From NCBI RefSeq assembly GCF_900143185.1, contig NZ_FSRQ01000002.1, positions 248,001-312,000 of the forward strand: 64,000 nt of DNA, given 5' to 3'. Under the pieces are notes generated by a model. The model was not told the DNA's origin and searched no databases. It saw only the letters and a list, made by a program, of their open reading frames with translations. The DNA comes from Chryseobacterium scophthalmum. GTDB taxonomy: Bacteria > Bacteroidota > Bacteroidia > Flavobacteriales > Weeksellaceae. Positions 33,891 through 43,698 of this stretch are shown piece by piece. A program made the position numbers and the translations under genes. The first letter of the stretch is position 1. Every line of letters starts with the position of its first letter.

Positions 33891-35273
33891 TTATAAATTC
33901 TTCTTTTTAACCTTTGCTTTAGCTTTCTTCACCTCGTCTTTGATATACGGATATTTTTTCTGCATATCTGTAATCAATGAAGGATCTAGCTCCAAAGCTT
34001 TTTCCAAAGATTCACTGCCTTCTTCTTTATTATTTAGAATAAAATTACAGTTACTCAACTGATAAAACAATTCTGCTCTGTAATGATGCTTCAAGGCCAA
34101 ATTTAAAACTGTAACAGCTTCTTCATATTCACCAACTAACATCAAAACTTCAGAATAGGCATACCAATTGTAAAACCTTGAAGGTTCAGCATCTACCAGT
34201 TTTTTCAAACAAGAAAGGCTTTCTTCAAATTTACCTGAATCAATAAACAAAAATGCCAATCTTTTCTGATAATCAAGGTTGCTGTCATTTAACAATGTTG
34301 CTTCTCTTGCAAAATGCAAAGCTTCAGGCATTCCGCCCATTTCTTCATAAAGATAAGACTGCTCCATCATCGCAAGATAAAATTGAGGATCTTCTCTTAA
34401 TGATTTCTGAAAAGCATTTAAAGCAATGATTGGCTGTTTTAAAGCTTTGTGACACAATCCGATTTTATAAAAAGTAAATGCTTTTGTATATTCCAACTCC
34501 AACATTTCTTCGTATACTTCAATCGCTTTATGATACTGATTTAAAGCTTCATAACAAGCTGCTTTGCTCGCATAAACTCCAACTGCGCTGGAATTGATCG
34601 CTAACATATAATCGAAACCTTTGATGGCTTCTTCGTAATTTTTTCTATTGAAATAATATTGCCCATACTCGCTCCATGCAATTTCTGAATACGGAAAATC
34701 ATCAAGATAACCGTTCAGAAAAGCTATCGCTTCCTCACTCTTATTCAGATCATTAAAGCACACCATAGCGTTTTCCAAAGAATATTCATCCATCGGATCT
34801 TCTTTGAGTGCTTGCTGATAATGTTTAAGAGCGTTAAAAGGATCTCCAAGATTCACATATTCGTCTGCAATAAAGTTATTGAGGAAGTTTTCTTCTTCCT
34901 TCAGTTCTAGGGCTTTTTTGCAGATTTCGATGGATCTTTTAGGGTTTCCTAAATTCGAATAATATTTGGCATAGCAAACCAAAAAGTCTGTATTCTCCAT
35001 AGAAGAACCTTTTAACTCGTTGATTAATTCTTTTGCCATATTATAATCTTCCCATTCTAAAAGAACCTCCAGTTTTTTAATCTTGATTTCTAAAGAATTG
35101 GGATGGAGTTTCAGACCAAAATTAACCGCCATATCGGCATAATTAAAGTCTCCAAGCTCCAAATAATAAACAATAATGTCTTCTAACTCTTCTGTATCGA
35201 AGTAGAATTCATCATTATTTTCCATCATTTCTTCGAACTTTTTTACCAGTTCATTTCCAAAATATTCTTCCAA
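33891..35273 (-). CDS. Tetratricopeptide repeat protein
   Basis: A 460-residue soluble protein built almost wholly of TPR units from about residue 25 to 440 (for example YEEAIKGFDYMLAINSSAVG, PFNALKHYQQALKEDPMDEY), ending in a Lys-rich tail. It has no signal peptide. A scaffold role is likely; partners unknown. Translation seems to start at TTG (35271-35273, MEEYFGNELVKKF); the first in-frame ATG would remove 15 residues. Confidence 0.9.
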   Translation of the reverse strand: MEEYFGNELVKKFEEMMENNDEFYFDTEELEDIIVYYLELGDFNYADMAVNFGLKLHPNSLEIKIKKLEVLLEWEDYNMAKELINELKGSSMENTDFLVCYAKYYSNLGNPKRSIEICKKALELKEEENFLNNFIADEYVNLGDPFNALKHYQQALKEDPMDEYSLENAMVCFNDLNKSEEAIAFLNGYLDDFPYSEIAWSEYGQYYFNRKNYEEAIKGFDYMLAINSSAVGVYASKAACYEALNQYHKAIEVYEEMLELEYTKAFTFYKIGLCHKALKQPIIALNAFQKSLREDPQFYLAMMEQSYLYEEMGGMPEALHFAREATLLNDSNLDYQKRLAFLFIDSGKFEESLSCLKKLVDAEPSRFYNWYAYSEVLMLVGEYEEAVTVLNLALKHHYRAELFYQLSNCNFILNNKEEGSESLEKALELDPSLITDMQKKYPYIKDEVKKAKAKVKKKNL

Positions 35274-35393
35274 TATAAACGAGTTTAAGATTTAAGACCA
35301 GAGATATGAGATATACAAATACTCGCTTCTGAAAATCTTATTACTATAAAGTTAATAAATAATTTTTTTAAAATGATGAATTTAGTTTGAATA

Positions 35394-36776
35394 TTAAATC
35401 AAACTTTTGATCTTTGCGATCATATCATCACCCAATTTATCGGCTTCTTCCTGAGATTTAGCCTCTGTATAAATTCTGATAATCGGTTCTGTATTCGATT
35501 TACGAAGGTGAACCCAATTGTTTTCAAAATCTATTTTTACGCCGTCAACCATAGAAACCTCTTCATTTTGATATTCTTTTTCCATTTTAGTTAAAAGATC
35601 ATCTACATTAATTTCCGGAGTCAGCTCAATTTTCTTTTTACCCATAAAATAGCTTGGATAGCCAGCTCTCAGTTCAGAAACTGTTTTGTTTTCTTTTGCC
35701 AAGTGCGTTAAAAACAAAGCAACTCCCACCAAAGAATCTCTTCCGTAATGAAGATCAGGATAGATAATTCCACCGTTTCCTTCACCTCCGATTACAGCAT
35801 TTTTTTCTTTCATTAAATTCACCACATTCACCTCTCCTACTGCACTTGCAAAGTATTCTGAATTGTGGGTCTTCGCAACATCTCTCAAAGCACGGCTTGA
35901 AGAAAGATTTGAAATTGCTACTCCATTTTTATTTTTCAATAAATAATCTGCAACGGCAACCAAAGTATATTCTTCACCAAACATTTCTCCCGTTTCATCA
36001 ACCAGAGCTAATCTGTCAACATCCGGGTCTACAACAACACCAAAATCTGCATTTTCTTTCTTTACCAGTTCACAAATATCTCCTAAATGTTCTTTCAACG
36101 GTTCAGGATTGTGAGGAAACTGTCCGTTTGGTTCGCAGTATAATTTAATTGTTTCGCAACCTAATTGATCCAAAAGCATAGGAATTGCAATTCCGCCTGT
36201 AGAATTTACAGCATCTAAAACGATTTTATATTTTTTAGCTTTAATTGCTTCTACATCAACCATCGGCAAATCAAGAATCTTCTGAATATGAATATCAAAA
36301 GCATCTTCTCTGGTTTCATACTGACCTAAATCATCAACTTCAGCATAGTTGAAATCTTCGCTTTCAGCCAAAGCTAAAACTTCAGCCCCGTTTTCTCCGT
36401 TGATGAATTCTCCTTTTTCATTTAATAACTTCAATGCATTCCATTGTTTTGGATTGTGAGAAGCCGTTAAGATAATTCCACCATCTGCATTTAATTCAGG
36501 AACCATTACCTCAACAGTAGGAGTTGTAGAAAGTCCTAAATCAACCACATTAATTCCCAATCCCTGTAACGTTGCTGTTACTAAAGAATTGACCATCGAG
36601 CCGGAAATTCTTGCATCACGACCGATAATCAGGGTTAAGTTTTTTTTATTTTTATTATTCTGAAGCCAGGTTCCGAAAGCAGAAGCAAATTTTACAACAT
36701 CAAGCGGTGTTAAGTTATCACCAACTTTTCCACCAATCGTTCCGCGAATTCCCGAAATACTTTTTATTAATGACAT
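35394..36776 (-). CDS. glmM: Phosphoglucosamine mutase
   Basis: A 460-residue alpha-D-phosphohexomutase that converts glucosamine-6-P to glucosamine-1-P for UDP-GlcNAc synthesis. The active-site serine is in ILTASHNPKQWNALK (about residue 103), the Mg loop is DPDVDRLALVDE, the sugar-binding loop GGEGNGGIIYPDLHYGRD and the phosphate loop RKSNTEPIIRIYTEA. Separation from phosphomannomutase is by overall resemblance to flavobacterial GlmM and is not proven. Confidence 0.88.
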   Translation of the reverse strand: MSLIKSISGIRGTIGGKVGDNLTPLDVVKFASAFGTWLQNNKNKKNLTLIIGRDARISGSMVNSLVTATLQGLGINVVDLGLSTTPTVEVMVPELNADGGIILTASHNPKQWNALKLLNEKGEFINGENGAEVLALAESEDFNYAEVDDLGQYETREDAFDIHIQKILDLPMVDVEAIKAKKYKIVLDAVNSTGGIAIPMLLDQLGCETIKLYCEPNGQFPHNPEPLKEHLGDICELVKKENADFGVVVDPDVDRLALVDETGEMFGEEYTLVAVADYLLKNKNGVAISNLSSSRALRDVAKTHNSEYFASAVGEVNVVNLMKEKNAVIGGEGNGGIIYPDLHYGRDSLVGVALFLTHLAKENKTVSELRAGYPSYFMGKKKIELTPEINVDDLLTKMEKEYQNEEVSMVDGVKIDFENNWVHLRKSNTEPIIRIYTEAKSQEEADKLGDDMIAKIKSLI

Positions 36777-36905
36777 TTTTTATATTTTTAATTTTCTGAT
36801 TATTAACACGATGCAAAGTGCATCTTTAATTCTAATAATTCAAAAAGTATAGATTATTTTTAGTTTAAATTTTCCGTTTGCAAAGATACTGAAAAGACAG
36901 TTAAC

Positions 36906-37928
36906 TCAGAGTAGCGGAATTTTTTTCTGAATTTTATTATAATTTCTTTCTACCACTTTTGGAGGCGGAAAGCGATAACCGATGTACAGAAGCCCATAAG
37001 TATTATTATTTTCTACCGTAGAATTTTCTTTTTCGTCATAAGCTGTCGCATTAAAATTAAGTTTTCCGCCAAAAAGAAAACGGTCAGAATTGTATCCTAT
37101 ATGCAAACCTCCAGAACTTTTTACTGTTACATATTGCTCATTTTGCTTTGGCCCTCTTGTTCCATTATCTAAAGTATCTTTAAAGCTTGTAAATTTTCCT
37201 CCAAAACCTACAGTTAAAAATGGAGCAATATTCACTTTTTCGGCAATCACCCAGTTATAAAAATATCCGATGTTTGCCCCGAAATTATACTGATATTCTT
37301 TACTTTTCAAACCATCAATGGTATTTCTGAAAACTGTAAAGTCATAATCTAAAAACGGAACCCAGCTTCCTTTGCTGTTTTTTTGCCATTCACCTTGTGT
37401 ATAAAGGCTTTTTAATGAAAAATCTTTCTTTAAAATATACGCTGTAGACCCACCAAAAGTCTGAACTCTTAAATCAGGAAATTTAATATAAGGATCTCTG
37501 TCTTTTTGCCAACCCGGAATAAGATCCTGCATATTTTCAATATAAAATCCTTCTACATTTTTATAATACGCAGCCTGTATAAACCTATTTGGGAAAAATC
37601 TAAAACTGAAATCGGTGTAAGAACTGTTTCCTTTTCTTTCGTTGTCATTATTTCCGGGGAAAAATCGAGGTGCAAAAGACAAAGTAGCACTTATAATCCT
37701 GTAATCAACAGACAAGGAAGCTTTTGTTTTATTATTGATAGAAAGTATGGTTTGATTTAAATTTTCTTCGCCACCTTCAGAAAAAGTATAGTTTTCTATA
37801 TTCGTATCAAAGTTTACACGAATCATTACCTGATCTGCGTAAGACTTTATTTTTGTGCTATCTGTTTGTGCTTTAGAATAAAAACCAGACAGACAAAGAA
37901 AAAAAACAGAGACTGCTTTTGAATTCAA
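36906..37928 (-). CDS. DUF4421-type outer-membrane protein
   Basis: A 340-residue exported protein with signal peptide (VSVFFLCLSGFYSKAQ) and alternating beta-strand patterns throughout, for example ASLSVDYRIISATLSFAPRF and LLYIGYRFPPPK near the C-terminus, as expected of a beta-barrel. It resembles DUF4421 proteins; function unknown. No ATG is available upstream of the signal peptide: the frame starts with TTG (37926-37928). A -7-like TATCTTTG for glmM overlaps its 3' region (36881-36888). Confidence 0.75.
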   Translation of the reverse strand: MNSKAVSVFFLCLSGFYSKAQTDSTKIKSYADQVMIRVNFDTNIENYTFSEGGEENLNQTILSINNKTKASLSVDYRIISATLSFAPRFFPGNNDNERKGNSSYTDFSFRFFPNRFIQAAYYKNVEGFYIENMQDLIPGWQKDRDPYIKFPDLRVQTFGGSTAYILKKDFSLKSLYTQGEWQKNSKGSWVPFLDYDFTVFRNTIDGLKSKEYQYNFGANIGYFYNWVIAEKVNIAPFLTVGFGGKFTSFKDTLDNGTRGPKQNEQYVTVKSSGGLHIGYNSDRFLFGGKLNFNATAYDEKENSTVENNNTYGLLYIGYRFPPPKVVERNYNKIQKKIPLL

Positions 37929-38046
37929 ATTGAGATTAAGTTTTAAGAAATGAAATTACTACAAATAATTTATAACAATCGAAAGAATTTATTTTTTTAT
38001 GAAAATTCAAATTAGAAATAATTTATACCTTTGTAAAAAGCAGATT

Positions 38047-38271
38047 ATGAATACGATAATAGTACATCCTACAACACCCGAAGAAACTAGCTTTTTAGAA
38101 AATCTTTTAAAAAGAATGAAGTTTTCCTTCGAAAAAGTTTCTGAAGAAATTATAACTGTTTCTCCCGAAGAATTAAAATCTATTAATATCGGTATTGATG
38201 AAGCTAATGACAATAAATTAACTGACAGCGCTGATGTTCATCAAAAAGCTCGAGCATTATGTTCAAAATAA
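38047..38271 (+). CDS. Antitoxin of a RelE/ParE-type toxin-antitoxin pair
   Basis: A 74-residue acidic protein (MNTIIVHPTTPEETSFLENL) that overlaps the toxin gene by 13 bp. It has no clear DNA-binding motif at the N-terminus; the form resembles short antitoxins of Bacteroidetes RelE/ParE loci. A -7 element TACCTTTG is at 38026-38033, so the ATG at 38047 is preferred to an in-frame ATG upstream of the promoter. Confidence 0.8.
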   Translation: MNTIIVHPTTPEETSFLENLLKRMKFSFEKVSEEIITVSPEELKSINIGIDEANDNKLTDSADVHQKARALCSK

Positions 38272-38549
38272 AATGGACTCCTGAAGCAGAAAAACTATAT
38301 TTTGAAACATTAGAATATTGGATTAACCACAATAAGTCTAATAATTATTCTTTAAAAATAATTGCAGAGGTGGAAAGAAAAGAGAAATTACTCTCTAATA
38401 ATCCTTTTATTGGCGCAATAATTTTCGGAACAAAGGAAGAAATAAGAAGAGTTCTGGTTTTAGAAAACTTTTCTATTCATTATAGGGTAAAAAAATCAAC
38501 TGTTGAGATTTTATCTTTTTGGGCAAATAAAAAAGACAGTCCATTTTAA
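38259..38549 (+). CDS. RelE/ParE-family toxin
   Basis: A 96-residue basic protein. MFKIKWTPEAEKLYFETLEYWI at the N-terminus and EEIRRVLVLENFSIHYRVKKSTVEILSFWANKKDSP at the C-terminus are typical of the ParE/RelE fold. RelE cleaves mRNA on the ribosome and ParE poisons gyrase; which applies here cannot be told. Confidence 0.88.
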   Translation: MFKIKWTPEAEKLYFETLEYWINHNKSNNYSLKIIAEVERKEKLLSNNPFIGAIIFGTKEEIRRVLVLENFSIHYRVKKSTVEILSFWANKKDSPF

Positions 38550-38566
38550 TTTATAAAAATCCTTTT

Positions 38567-38719
38567 CTAAGAACATCCGCAATCTTTATCACATCCAGAT
38601 CTTTTGGAGCTGAATTTCTTTGGTGAAAAATTTTTCCTGATAAATCTATACAAAGAATAGCAGGCAAAAAGCACCAAAAGTGCAATAATGATATATTGAA
38701 AAATTAATGAAGAATCCAT
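38567..38719 (-). CDS. FeoB-associated Cys-rich membrane protein
   Basis: A 50-residue protein immediately after feoB (1 bp between stop and ATG). MDSSLIFQYIIIALLVLFAC forms one transmembrane helix, followed by a basic segment and the C-terminal motif SGCDKDCGCS with three cysteines. This matches the small FeoB-associated Cys-rich proteins that take the place of FeoC in many Bacteroidetes. It probably acts with FeoB in Fe(II) uptake, perhaps binding iron or sensing redox state. Confidence 0.9.
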   Translation of the reverse strand: MDSSLIFQYIIIALLVLFACYSLYRFIRKNFSPKKFSSKRSGCDKDCGCS

Positions 38720-38720
38720 T

Positions 38721-40706
38721 TTACTTTAAAATTTGATAAGCTATCAACGACACAAAATATGCCAAACCGGTCATCATTGCCACCTGAAAGCCAGTCCATT
38801 TCCAGCTTTTGGTTTCTCTGTAGACTACTGCAAGTGTAGAAACACACTGCATTGCAAATGCGTAAAACAACAACACCGAAACTCCTGTGGCAAAATTGAA
38901 GACTTTTTCGCCATTCGGTTTGATATCGTGTCTCATTTTATCGATTACTTTTCCTTCCGGAGCATCGTCATCCAAACTGTATAAAGTAGACATTGTTCCT
39001 ACAAAAACTTCTCTGGCTACGAAACTCGTCAAAATTCCAACACCCATTTTCCAATCATAACCAAGCGGTGCAATTGCAGGTTCAATAGCTTTTCCCATTT
39101 TAGCAAGATATGAATGATCTAGATGAACATCGCTTGCAACAAACTCATTTGGAGTTTGTTTCGGACCGAAATAACTTAACACCCAAATAATGATACTTAC
39201 AATGAAGATAATCTTTCCGGCTCCTGTAATGAAGTCCCAAACTTTTCCTAAAACCAGTTTAAAATCGTAACCGAAAAGAGGTTTTTTATATGTCGGCAAA
39301 TCCATCACAAGATAAGTTTTACCATCTTCTTTAATGAAGTTTTTAAGAATTGCCGCCGATAATAAAGCTACAAAAAACCCTAAAAGATACATTCCTAAAA
39401 GCACCAAAGCTTTGTATTGAATTCCAAAAATTGTGGCATCAGAAATAATTAAGCCAATAATAATACTGTAAACCGGAAGTCTTGCAGAACAAGTCATAAA
39501 CGGTGTTACCAAAATCGTGAGTAATCTTTCCTTTAAATTTTCAATATTTCTGGTAGAAATTACTGCAGGAATCGCACAAGCTGTTCCTGAAACCAATGGA
39601 ACAATACTTTTTCCATTTAATCCAAATGGTCTTAAAATCCTGTCCATCAGGAAAACCACTCTTGCCATATATCCTGAATCTTCCAGTAAATAGAGGAAAT
39701 ACAGAAGGATCCCGATTTGTGGCGCAAAGATGATAATTCCTCCTAAACCAGGAACAATTCCTTGAGAAACCAAAGAATTAAGTGGTCCTTCCGGAAGATG
39801 TTCACCTGCAAAATTAGAAAGCCAAGCAAAAGCTTCGTCGATCCAGTTCATCGGATATTCTGCCAAAAAGTAAACACACTGAAAAATAATTAAAAGGATA
39901 AACAAGAAAACGACATATCCCCAGAATTTATGTACAAGAACTTTGTCTAATTTCTCTGTTAAAAGTTCTTTAAACTGAGCTTTTTTAGTAATAACATCCG
40001 CTAAAATCTTGTCAACATTCTGATAGCGTCTTACGGTTTCCTGAACCTGTAATCTTTTCGGAACTATATTTTTTGATTCTGAATCTGAATTTTTTCCAAG
40101 CGTAAAATTAATCCAAGATTGATACTCATTCTCTGAGTTTTTATCAAGAAGATTTTTATGCTCGGCAGGAATTTCAAAACTCGGTTTTTCAGAAGTCACA
40201 AAATCATTGGTGAAAACAGCTTCTTTAATTGCTTCTATTCCTATCTGTTCTTTTGCATTGGTCTGAATAACTTTAATATTCAATGCCTGAGACAGTTTTT
40301 CAACATCAATGTGAATTCCTCTTCTTTCCGCCTGATCGATTTGATTTAAAACCAAAATCATCGGAATTCCAAGATCCTGAATCTGCTGGAATAACAAAAG
40401 ACCTCTTTTAATGCTTAATGCTTCCAGAATATAAACGACTCCTGAATAGTTTTTTTGTCCGTCAATAAGAAATTTAGAAAAAATTGCCTCATCTTCAGAA
40501 CTCGGATAAATACTGTAAGATCCGGGAAGATCTACAATTTCAATCTCCTCGTTTTTGTAAGAATAATTCCCTGAGTGGCTTGATACGGTAACACCCGCAT
40601 AATTTCCCGTTTTTTGCTTTTTGTTTGATAAAGCGTTAAAAACGGTTGATTTTCCTACATTCGGGTTTCCTACTAAAAGTATCTGTTTTTTATTATTTTC
40701 CTGCAT
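38721..40706 (-). CDS. feoB: Ferrous iron transport protein FeoB
   Basis: A 661-residue inner-membrane Fe(II) transporter with an N-terminal GTPase domain: G1 GNPNVGKST, G3 DLPGSYSIYP, G4 LNQID. The membrane domain carries two Gate motifs (SGTACAIPAVISTRN and FVAREVFVGTMSTLY), including the conserved Cys. It is somewhat shorter than E. coli FeoB (773). It overlaps feoA by 14 bp. Confidence 0.97.
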   Translation of the reverse strand: MQENNKKQILLVGNPNVGKSTVFNALSNKKQKTGNYAGVTVSSHSGNYSYKNEEIEIVDLPGSYSIYPSSEDEAIFSKFLIDGQKNYSGVVYILEALSIKRGLLLFQQIQDLGIPMILVLNQIDQAERRGIHIDVEKLSQALNIKVIQTNAKEQIGIEAIKEAVFTNDFVTSEKPSFEIPAEHKNLLDKNSENEYQSWINFTLGKNSDSESKNIVPKRLQVQETVRRYQNVDKILADVITKKAQFKELLTEKLDKVLVHKFWGYVVFLFILLIIFQCVYFLAEYPMNWIDEAFAWLSNFAGEHLPEGPLNSLVSQGIVPGLGGIIIFAPQIGILLYFLYLLEDSGYMARVVFLMDRILRPFGLNGKSIVPLVSGTACAIPAVISTRNIENLKERLLTILVTPFMTCSARLPVYSIIIGLIISDATIFGIQYKALVLLGMYLLGFFVALLSAAILKNFIKEDGKTYLVMDLPTYKKPLFGYDFKLVLGKVWDFITGAGKIIFIVSIIIWVLSYFGPKQTPNEFVASDVHLDHSYLAKMGKAIEPAIAPLGYDWKMGVGILTSFVAREVFVGTMSTLYSLDDDAPEGKVIDKMRHDIKPNGEKVFNFATGVSVLLFYAFAMQCVSTLAVVYRETKSWKWTGFQVAMMTGLAYFVSLIAYQILK

Positions 40707-40959
40707 TAATCAAATCTTCTACAATGATAAAATCTCCTTCTTCTTTACGCAAAGCAATACGGCTTTTTTCATCGCCAAATTCAATGTAAAGGGGGCCGTT
40801 AAACGGTGCCTGATAAAGAATTTTAAACAGAGTCTCGGGAAGAAGCCCCATTTCTATAATTTTGGTCGGCATTTTTAGGTTATCATTATCATAGTCTACT
40901 ATTTTCCCAATTTTATTTTTTGGAAAGCTGCTTAATGTATGTAATTGAATATCCTTCAA
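40693..40959 (-). CDS. feoA: Ferrous iron transport protein FeoA
   Basis: An 88-residue SH3-like protein that assists FeoB, with LSSFPKNKIGKIVDYDND, KIIEMGLLPETLFKILYQAPFNGPLYIEFG and SRIALRKEEGDFIIVE. The start is a TTG at 40957-40959 (then KDIQLHTLSS): a longer frame opening at 40983 would begin inside the -7 element TATATTTG (40981-40988), and no ATG precedes residue 30. First gene of the feoA-feoB-Cys-rich operon. Confidence 0.92.
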   Translation of the reverse strand: MKDIQLHTLSSFPKNKIGKIVDYDNDNLKMPTKIIEMGLLPETLFKILYQAPFNGPLYIEFGDEKSRIALRKEEGDFIIVEDLINAGK

Positions 40960-41069
40960 GACCCTAATTTTTTGTGACTGCAAATATAGTTATTTAAATT
41001 TAATCTAAATAACGTTGGTTTTCATATTTAAAGGCAGTTAGATTTATATTATTTTCAATTTTTTGATAC

Positions 41070-41105
41070 AAAAAACCCAAACACATCACTGCATTTGGGT
41101 TTATT
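41070..41105 (-). terminator. Terminator of the GLPGLI gene
   Basis: AAACCCAAA (41073-41081) pairs with TTTGGGTTT (41094-41102); in the minus direction TTTTGTATC follows. Confidence 0.75.
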
Positions 41106-41132
41106 TTAAATATAATTTAGTTGATAAGGATC

Positions 41133-42071
41133 TTATTTTTTGTCTTTTTCTTTACCTACTTTTTCAAGATTTCCAACACTTATAGAACTTGCTTTTTCTA
41201 TAGGATTGTCATTTGCGTTATAGAAATCTTTATACATTTTTTCCTGCTTTTTTATCATATCTCCTACAGTACCATCGGTTCCCGGCATTGGTTTAGACAT
41301 TATTTCTTGTGACATCATTGGTCTTACCGAAGCAAAAGGATCTTTTTTGAAGTCATTAAAAGTTTTTTCAAACTTTTCTCTCGTTAATTCTTTTGGTTTT
41401 CCGCCTGTAGCCTGCATTAAGCCTTCAATGTAAGAAAACTCGCTGTATTCTTTTACTTTTTTATTACCCTGTAATACCCAAGAATAATTTTTGTCGGCAT
41501 CTTCAATTTTTACAATTAAGCCAGGAAGTCCGCTGAATTTATATGGTCCATCCTGAAAAGGAAGATCTGAAGAGAACCATGCCGTCCATTTTCTTCCACC
41601 ATATTCAGTCGTAGCTTTTTGAGCATTATATTCGCCAATTTTTTGTTTTTCGTCTGAGATTTTCCAGTTAAATTTCAAGTCTTCAGTGTATGCAATATTT
41701 ACGGGAGTCATTCCATTCGCTACTTTATCTACATACTCCACTTTCATACTTGGGTAAAGTTTGTGAATTCTTGCCGAAAATTTCGGCGTTTTAAGAGATT
41801 TTGAAAGATCTTTAAAAGTACCCGCTTTTTGCATTGCTTCCATCTCTATTTTCATAATAGAATCTTGAGAAATTACCGTGTAATCCTGATAAACAGATCT
41901 GTTTTTATCTGTAATATCCAGTACGGTAATTACTTTATCAATCTTGGTAGAATCTTGTTTTGGTTTGAAACTCAATTCGTAGAAAAAACGGTTTGAGCTT
42001 TCTTTTGATTCCTGTGCATTTGCAGCAAAAGCAAAAACAGTAACAAATAGTATTGAAAATATATTTTTCAT
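41133..42071 (-). CDS. GLPGLI family protein
   Basis: A 312-residue exported protein (signal peptide MKNIFSILFVTVFAFAANAQ). The family-naming motif appears exactly, SGLPGLIVKIEDADKNYSW, near residue 185, preceded by YNAQKATTEYGGRKWTAWFS. GLPGLI proteins are restricted to Bacteroidetes; function unknown. They often lie near large outer-membrane barrels such as the one at 43699-46389. Confidence 0.93.
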   Translation of the reverse strand: MKNIFSILFVTVFAFAANAQESKESSNRFFYELSFKPKQDSTKIDKVITVLDITDKNRSVYQDYTVISQDSIMKIEMEAMQKAGTFKDLSKSLKTPKFSARIHKLYPSMKVEYVDKVANGMTPVNIAYTEDLKFNWKISDEKQKIGEYNAQKATTEYGGRKWTAWFSSDLPFQDGPYKFSGLPGLIVKIEDADKNYSWVLQGNKKVKEYSEFSYIEGLMQATGGKPKELTREKFEKTFNDFKKDPFASVRPMMSQEIMSKPMPGTDGTVGDMIKKQEKMYKDFYNANDNPIEKASSISVGNLEKVGKEKDKK

Positions 42072-42176
42072 TATATAAAAGGTTTACTCAATTAGTTTAC
42101 ATTAGTTATATTTTGTTACAGATTTTATCAAACAAAATTATAATTCATTTAAAAAAAAATTTTAAACCTCCAATAA

Positions 42177-42938
42177 TTAAATCGAAAGATTCTCTATAAC
42201 CAGGTTTTCGCCACTTACAAAAAGGTGATAATGTGACCACGTTTTATTCAAGGTTTCAAAAAAGATTCTAGAGGTATCTTTCTGCATGGAATCATGAAGC
42301 TCAATAACAAGAATTTTGACTTTAGGTAGCCAATTTTCGTAATTTTTAGAAAAGACTTCTTTCTCACTGCCTTCTATATCCATTTTTAATAAATCAATTC
42401 TATCAAAATTATTTTCCTTAATAATTGTATTGATACTTATTGCTTCAATTTTACCGTTTTCATTGTCTTCTACCACTTGAATTCCCCATTTTGAAGCGTC
42501 TTCATTAATGATTTTTAGTTTAACATCATTACTCCAGAGACCTTTATGCAAGACCTTTACATCAGAATAGTTTTTAAGGTTTTTCTCTGCCATTAGAAAA
42601 TTATTATCATCAGGTTCAATTGTTATGATTTGGGCATCTGGGAAATTATTCTTCATTAAAACACTAAAAAGCCCCACATTTCCTCCTGCATCTATTATAA
42701 TCTTAGGATTTTTGTATTGATAGGGCATATATTGTTTTTCTATAAAAACCTGTTTAAAAACATCGATGTCAGATTCTTCATTTTTTCTAAGATTGATAGG
42801 ATGTTTTATTCCATAAACATGAATGTTATCTAAGTTAGAAGATGAAAGCTTTTTATAAAGCCTATACCCTTCTTTGAATCCGTACTCATTGTAATACGGT
42901 AAAAAATTTTTAAATTTTAAATATATTTTTTTTCTCAT
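42177..42938 (-). CDS. FkbM-family methyltransferase
   Basis: A 253-residue SAM-dependent methyltransferase. The SAM motif is IIDAGGNVGLFSVLMKNNFP near residue 86, followed by IITIEPDDNNFLMAEKNL and the family motif IDLLKMDIEGSEKEVF near residue 190. The substrate may be a sugar or lipid-linked glycan. It stands alone; no glycan cluster surrounds it. Confidence 0.9.
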   Translation of the reverse strand: MRKKIYLKFKNFLPYYNEYGFKEGYRLYKKLSSSNLDNIHVYGIKHPINLRKNEESDIDVFKQVFIEKQYMPYQYKNPKIIIDAGGNVGLFSVLMKNNFPDAQIITIEPDDNNFLMAEKNLKNYSDVKVLHKGLWSNDVKLKIINEDASKWGIQVVEDNENGKIEAISINTIIKENNFDRIDLLKMDIEGSEKEVFSKNYENWLPKVKILVIELHDSMQKDTSRIFFETLNKTWSHYHLFVSGENLVIENLSI

Positions 42939-43142
42939 CTATTCGATTTTTTTTTGCTAAAGTAAAATTTTTCTTTTTAAACCTTCATCAGTTTTACTAT
43001 AAACTTATAATATTTATTACGTTTAGAATAATTTATAAATGGTTGAATTTGAAAATTCAGTATCAATTTTTAATCTTTTATAAAAAATAATTTTTCACCC
43101 TTTTAAAAGTTTTAAATTTAAGCTCACCTTAAAAAATATTAT

Positions 43143-43640
43143 ATGGACACCTTAAAACAATTAAGAGACGAACTTGAAGCCGAGTATCAAACCACAAAAA
43201 GCTTTTTAGAAATCTATCCTGATGACAAAAATGACTATGCTCCACACCCGAAAAGTATGAAAATGATGCATCTTGCCACTCACATTTCGGAAGTTTTTGG
43301 ATGGCCCGGATTTATGCTGAATTCTTCAGAACTTGATTTCGCCAAAGGCGGAATGGAACCAAAGCATCTTACTACAAAAAATGAACTTTTAAAGGTTTTA
43401 GAAGAAAACCACAAAGCAAGTCAGGAAGCATTACAAAAAGCATCTGAAAACGACTTAGAACCAAGATGGGCTTTAAAAAATGATGGTCATGAATTGGCTT
43501 CCTGGACGAAATATGAAGCGATTCGTCACAGTTTAAATCAGATTACGCATCACAGAGCACAATTGGGAGTTTATTACAGACTGAATAACATTGACCTTCC
43601 CGGAAGTTATGGTCCTACGGCAGATAATCCAAATTTTTAA
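43143..43640 (+). CDS. DinB-family protein
   Basis: A 165-residue four-helix-bundle protein of the DinB/YfiT-like metalloenzyme superfamily. Candidate metal ligands are His in MMHLATHISEVFGW (residues 42-48 region) and ITHHRAQLGVYYR (near residue 140). Members include thiol-dependent transferases; role here unknown. It is a single gene, ending at a shared terminator. Confidence 0.88.
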   Translation: MDTLKQLRDELEAEYQTTKSFLEIYPDDKNDYAPHPKSMKMMHLATHISEVFGWPGFMLNSSELDFAKGGMEPKHLTTKNELLKVLEENHKASQEALQKASENDLEPRWALKNDGHELASWTKYEAIRHSLNQITHHRAQLGVYYRLNNIDLPGSYGPTADNPNF

Positions 43641-43660
43641 ATACGCATTAACTATTTTAA

Positions 43661-43697
43661 AACAAAAAACCAATCTCGATGAGATTGGTTTTTATTA
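43661..43697. terminator. Bidirectional terminator between DinB and barrel genes
   Basis: AAAAACCAATCTC-GAT-GAGATTGGTTTTT, perfect 13-bp stem with T-runs on both strands, between convergent genes. Confidence 0.9.
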
Positions 43698-43698
43698 T

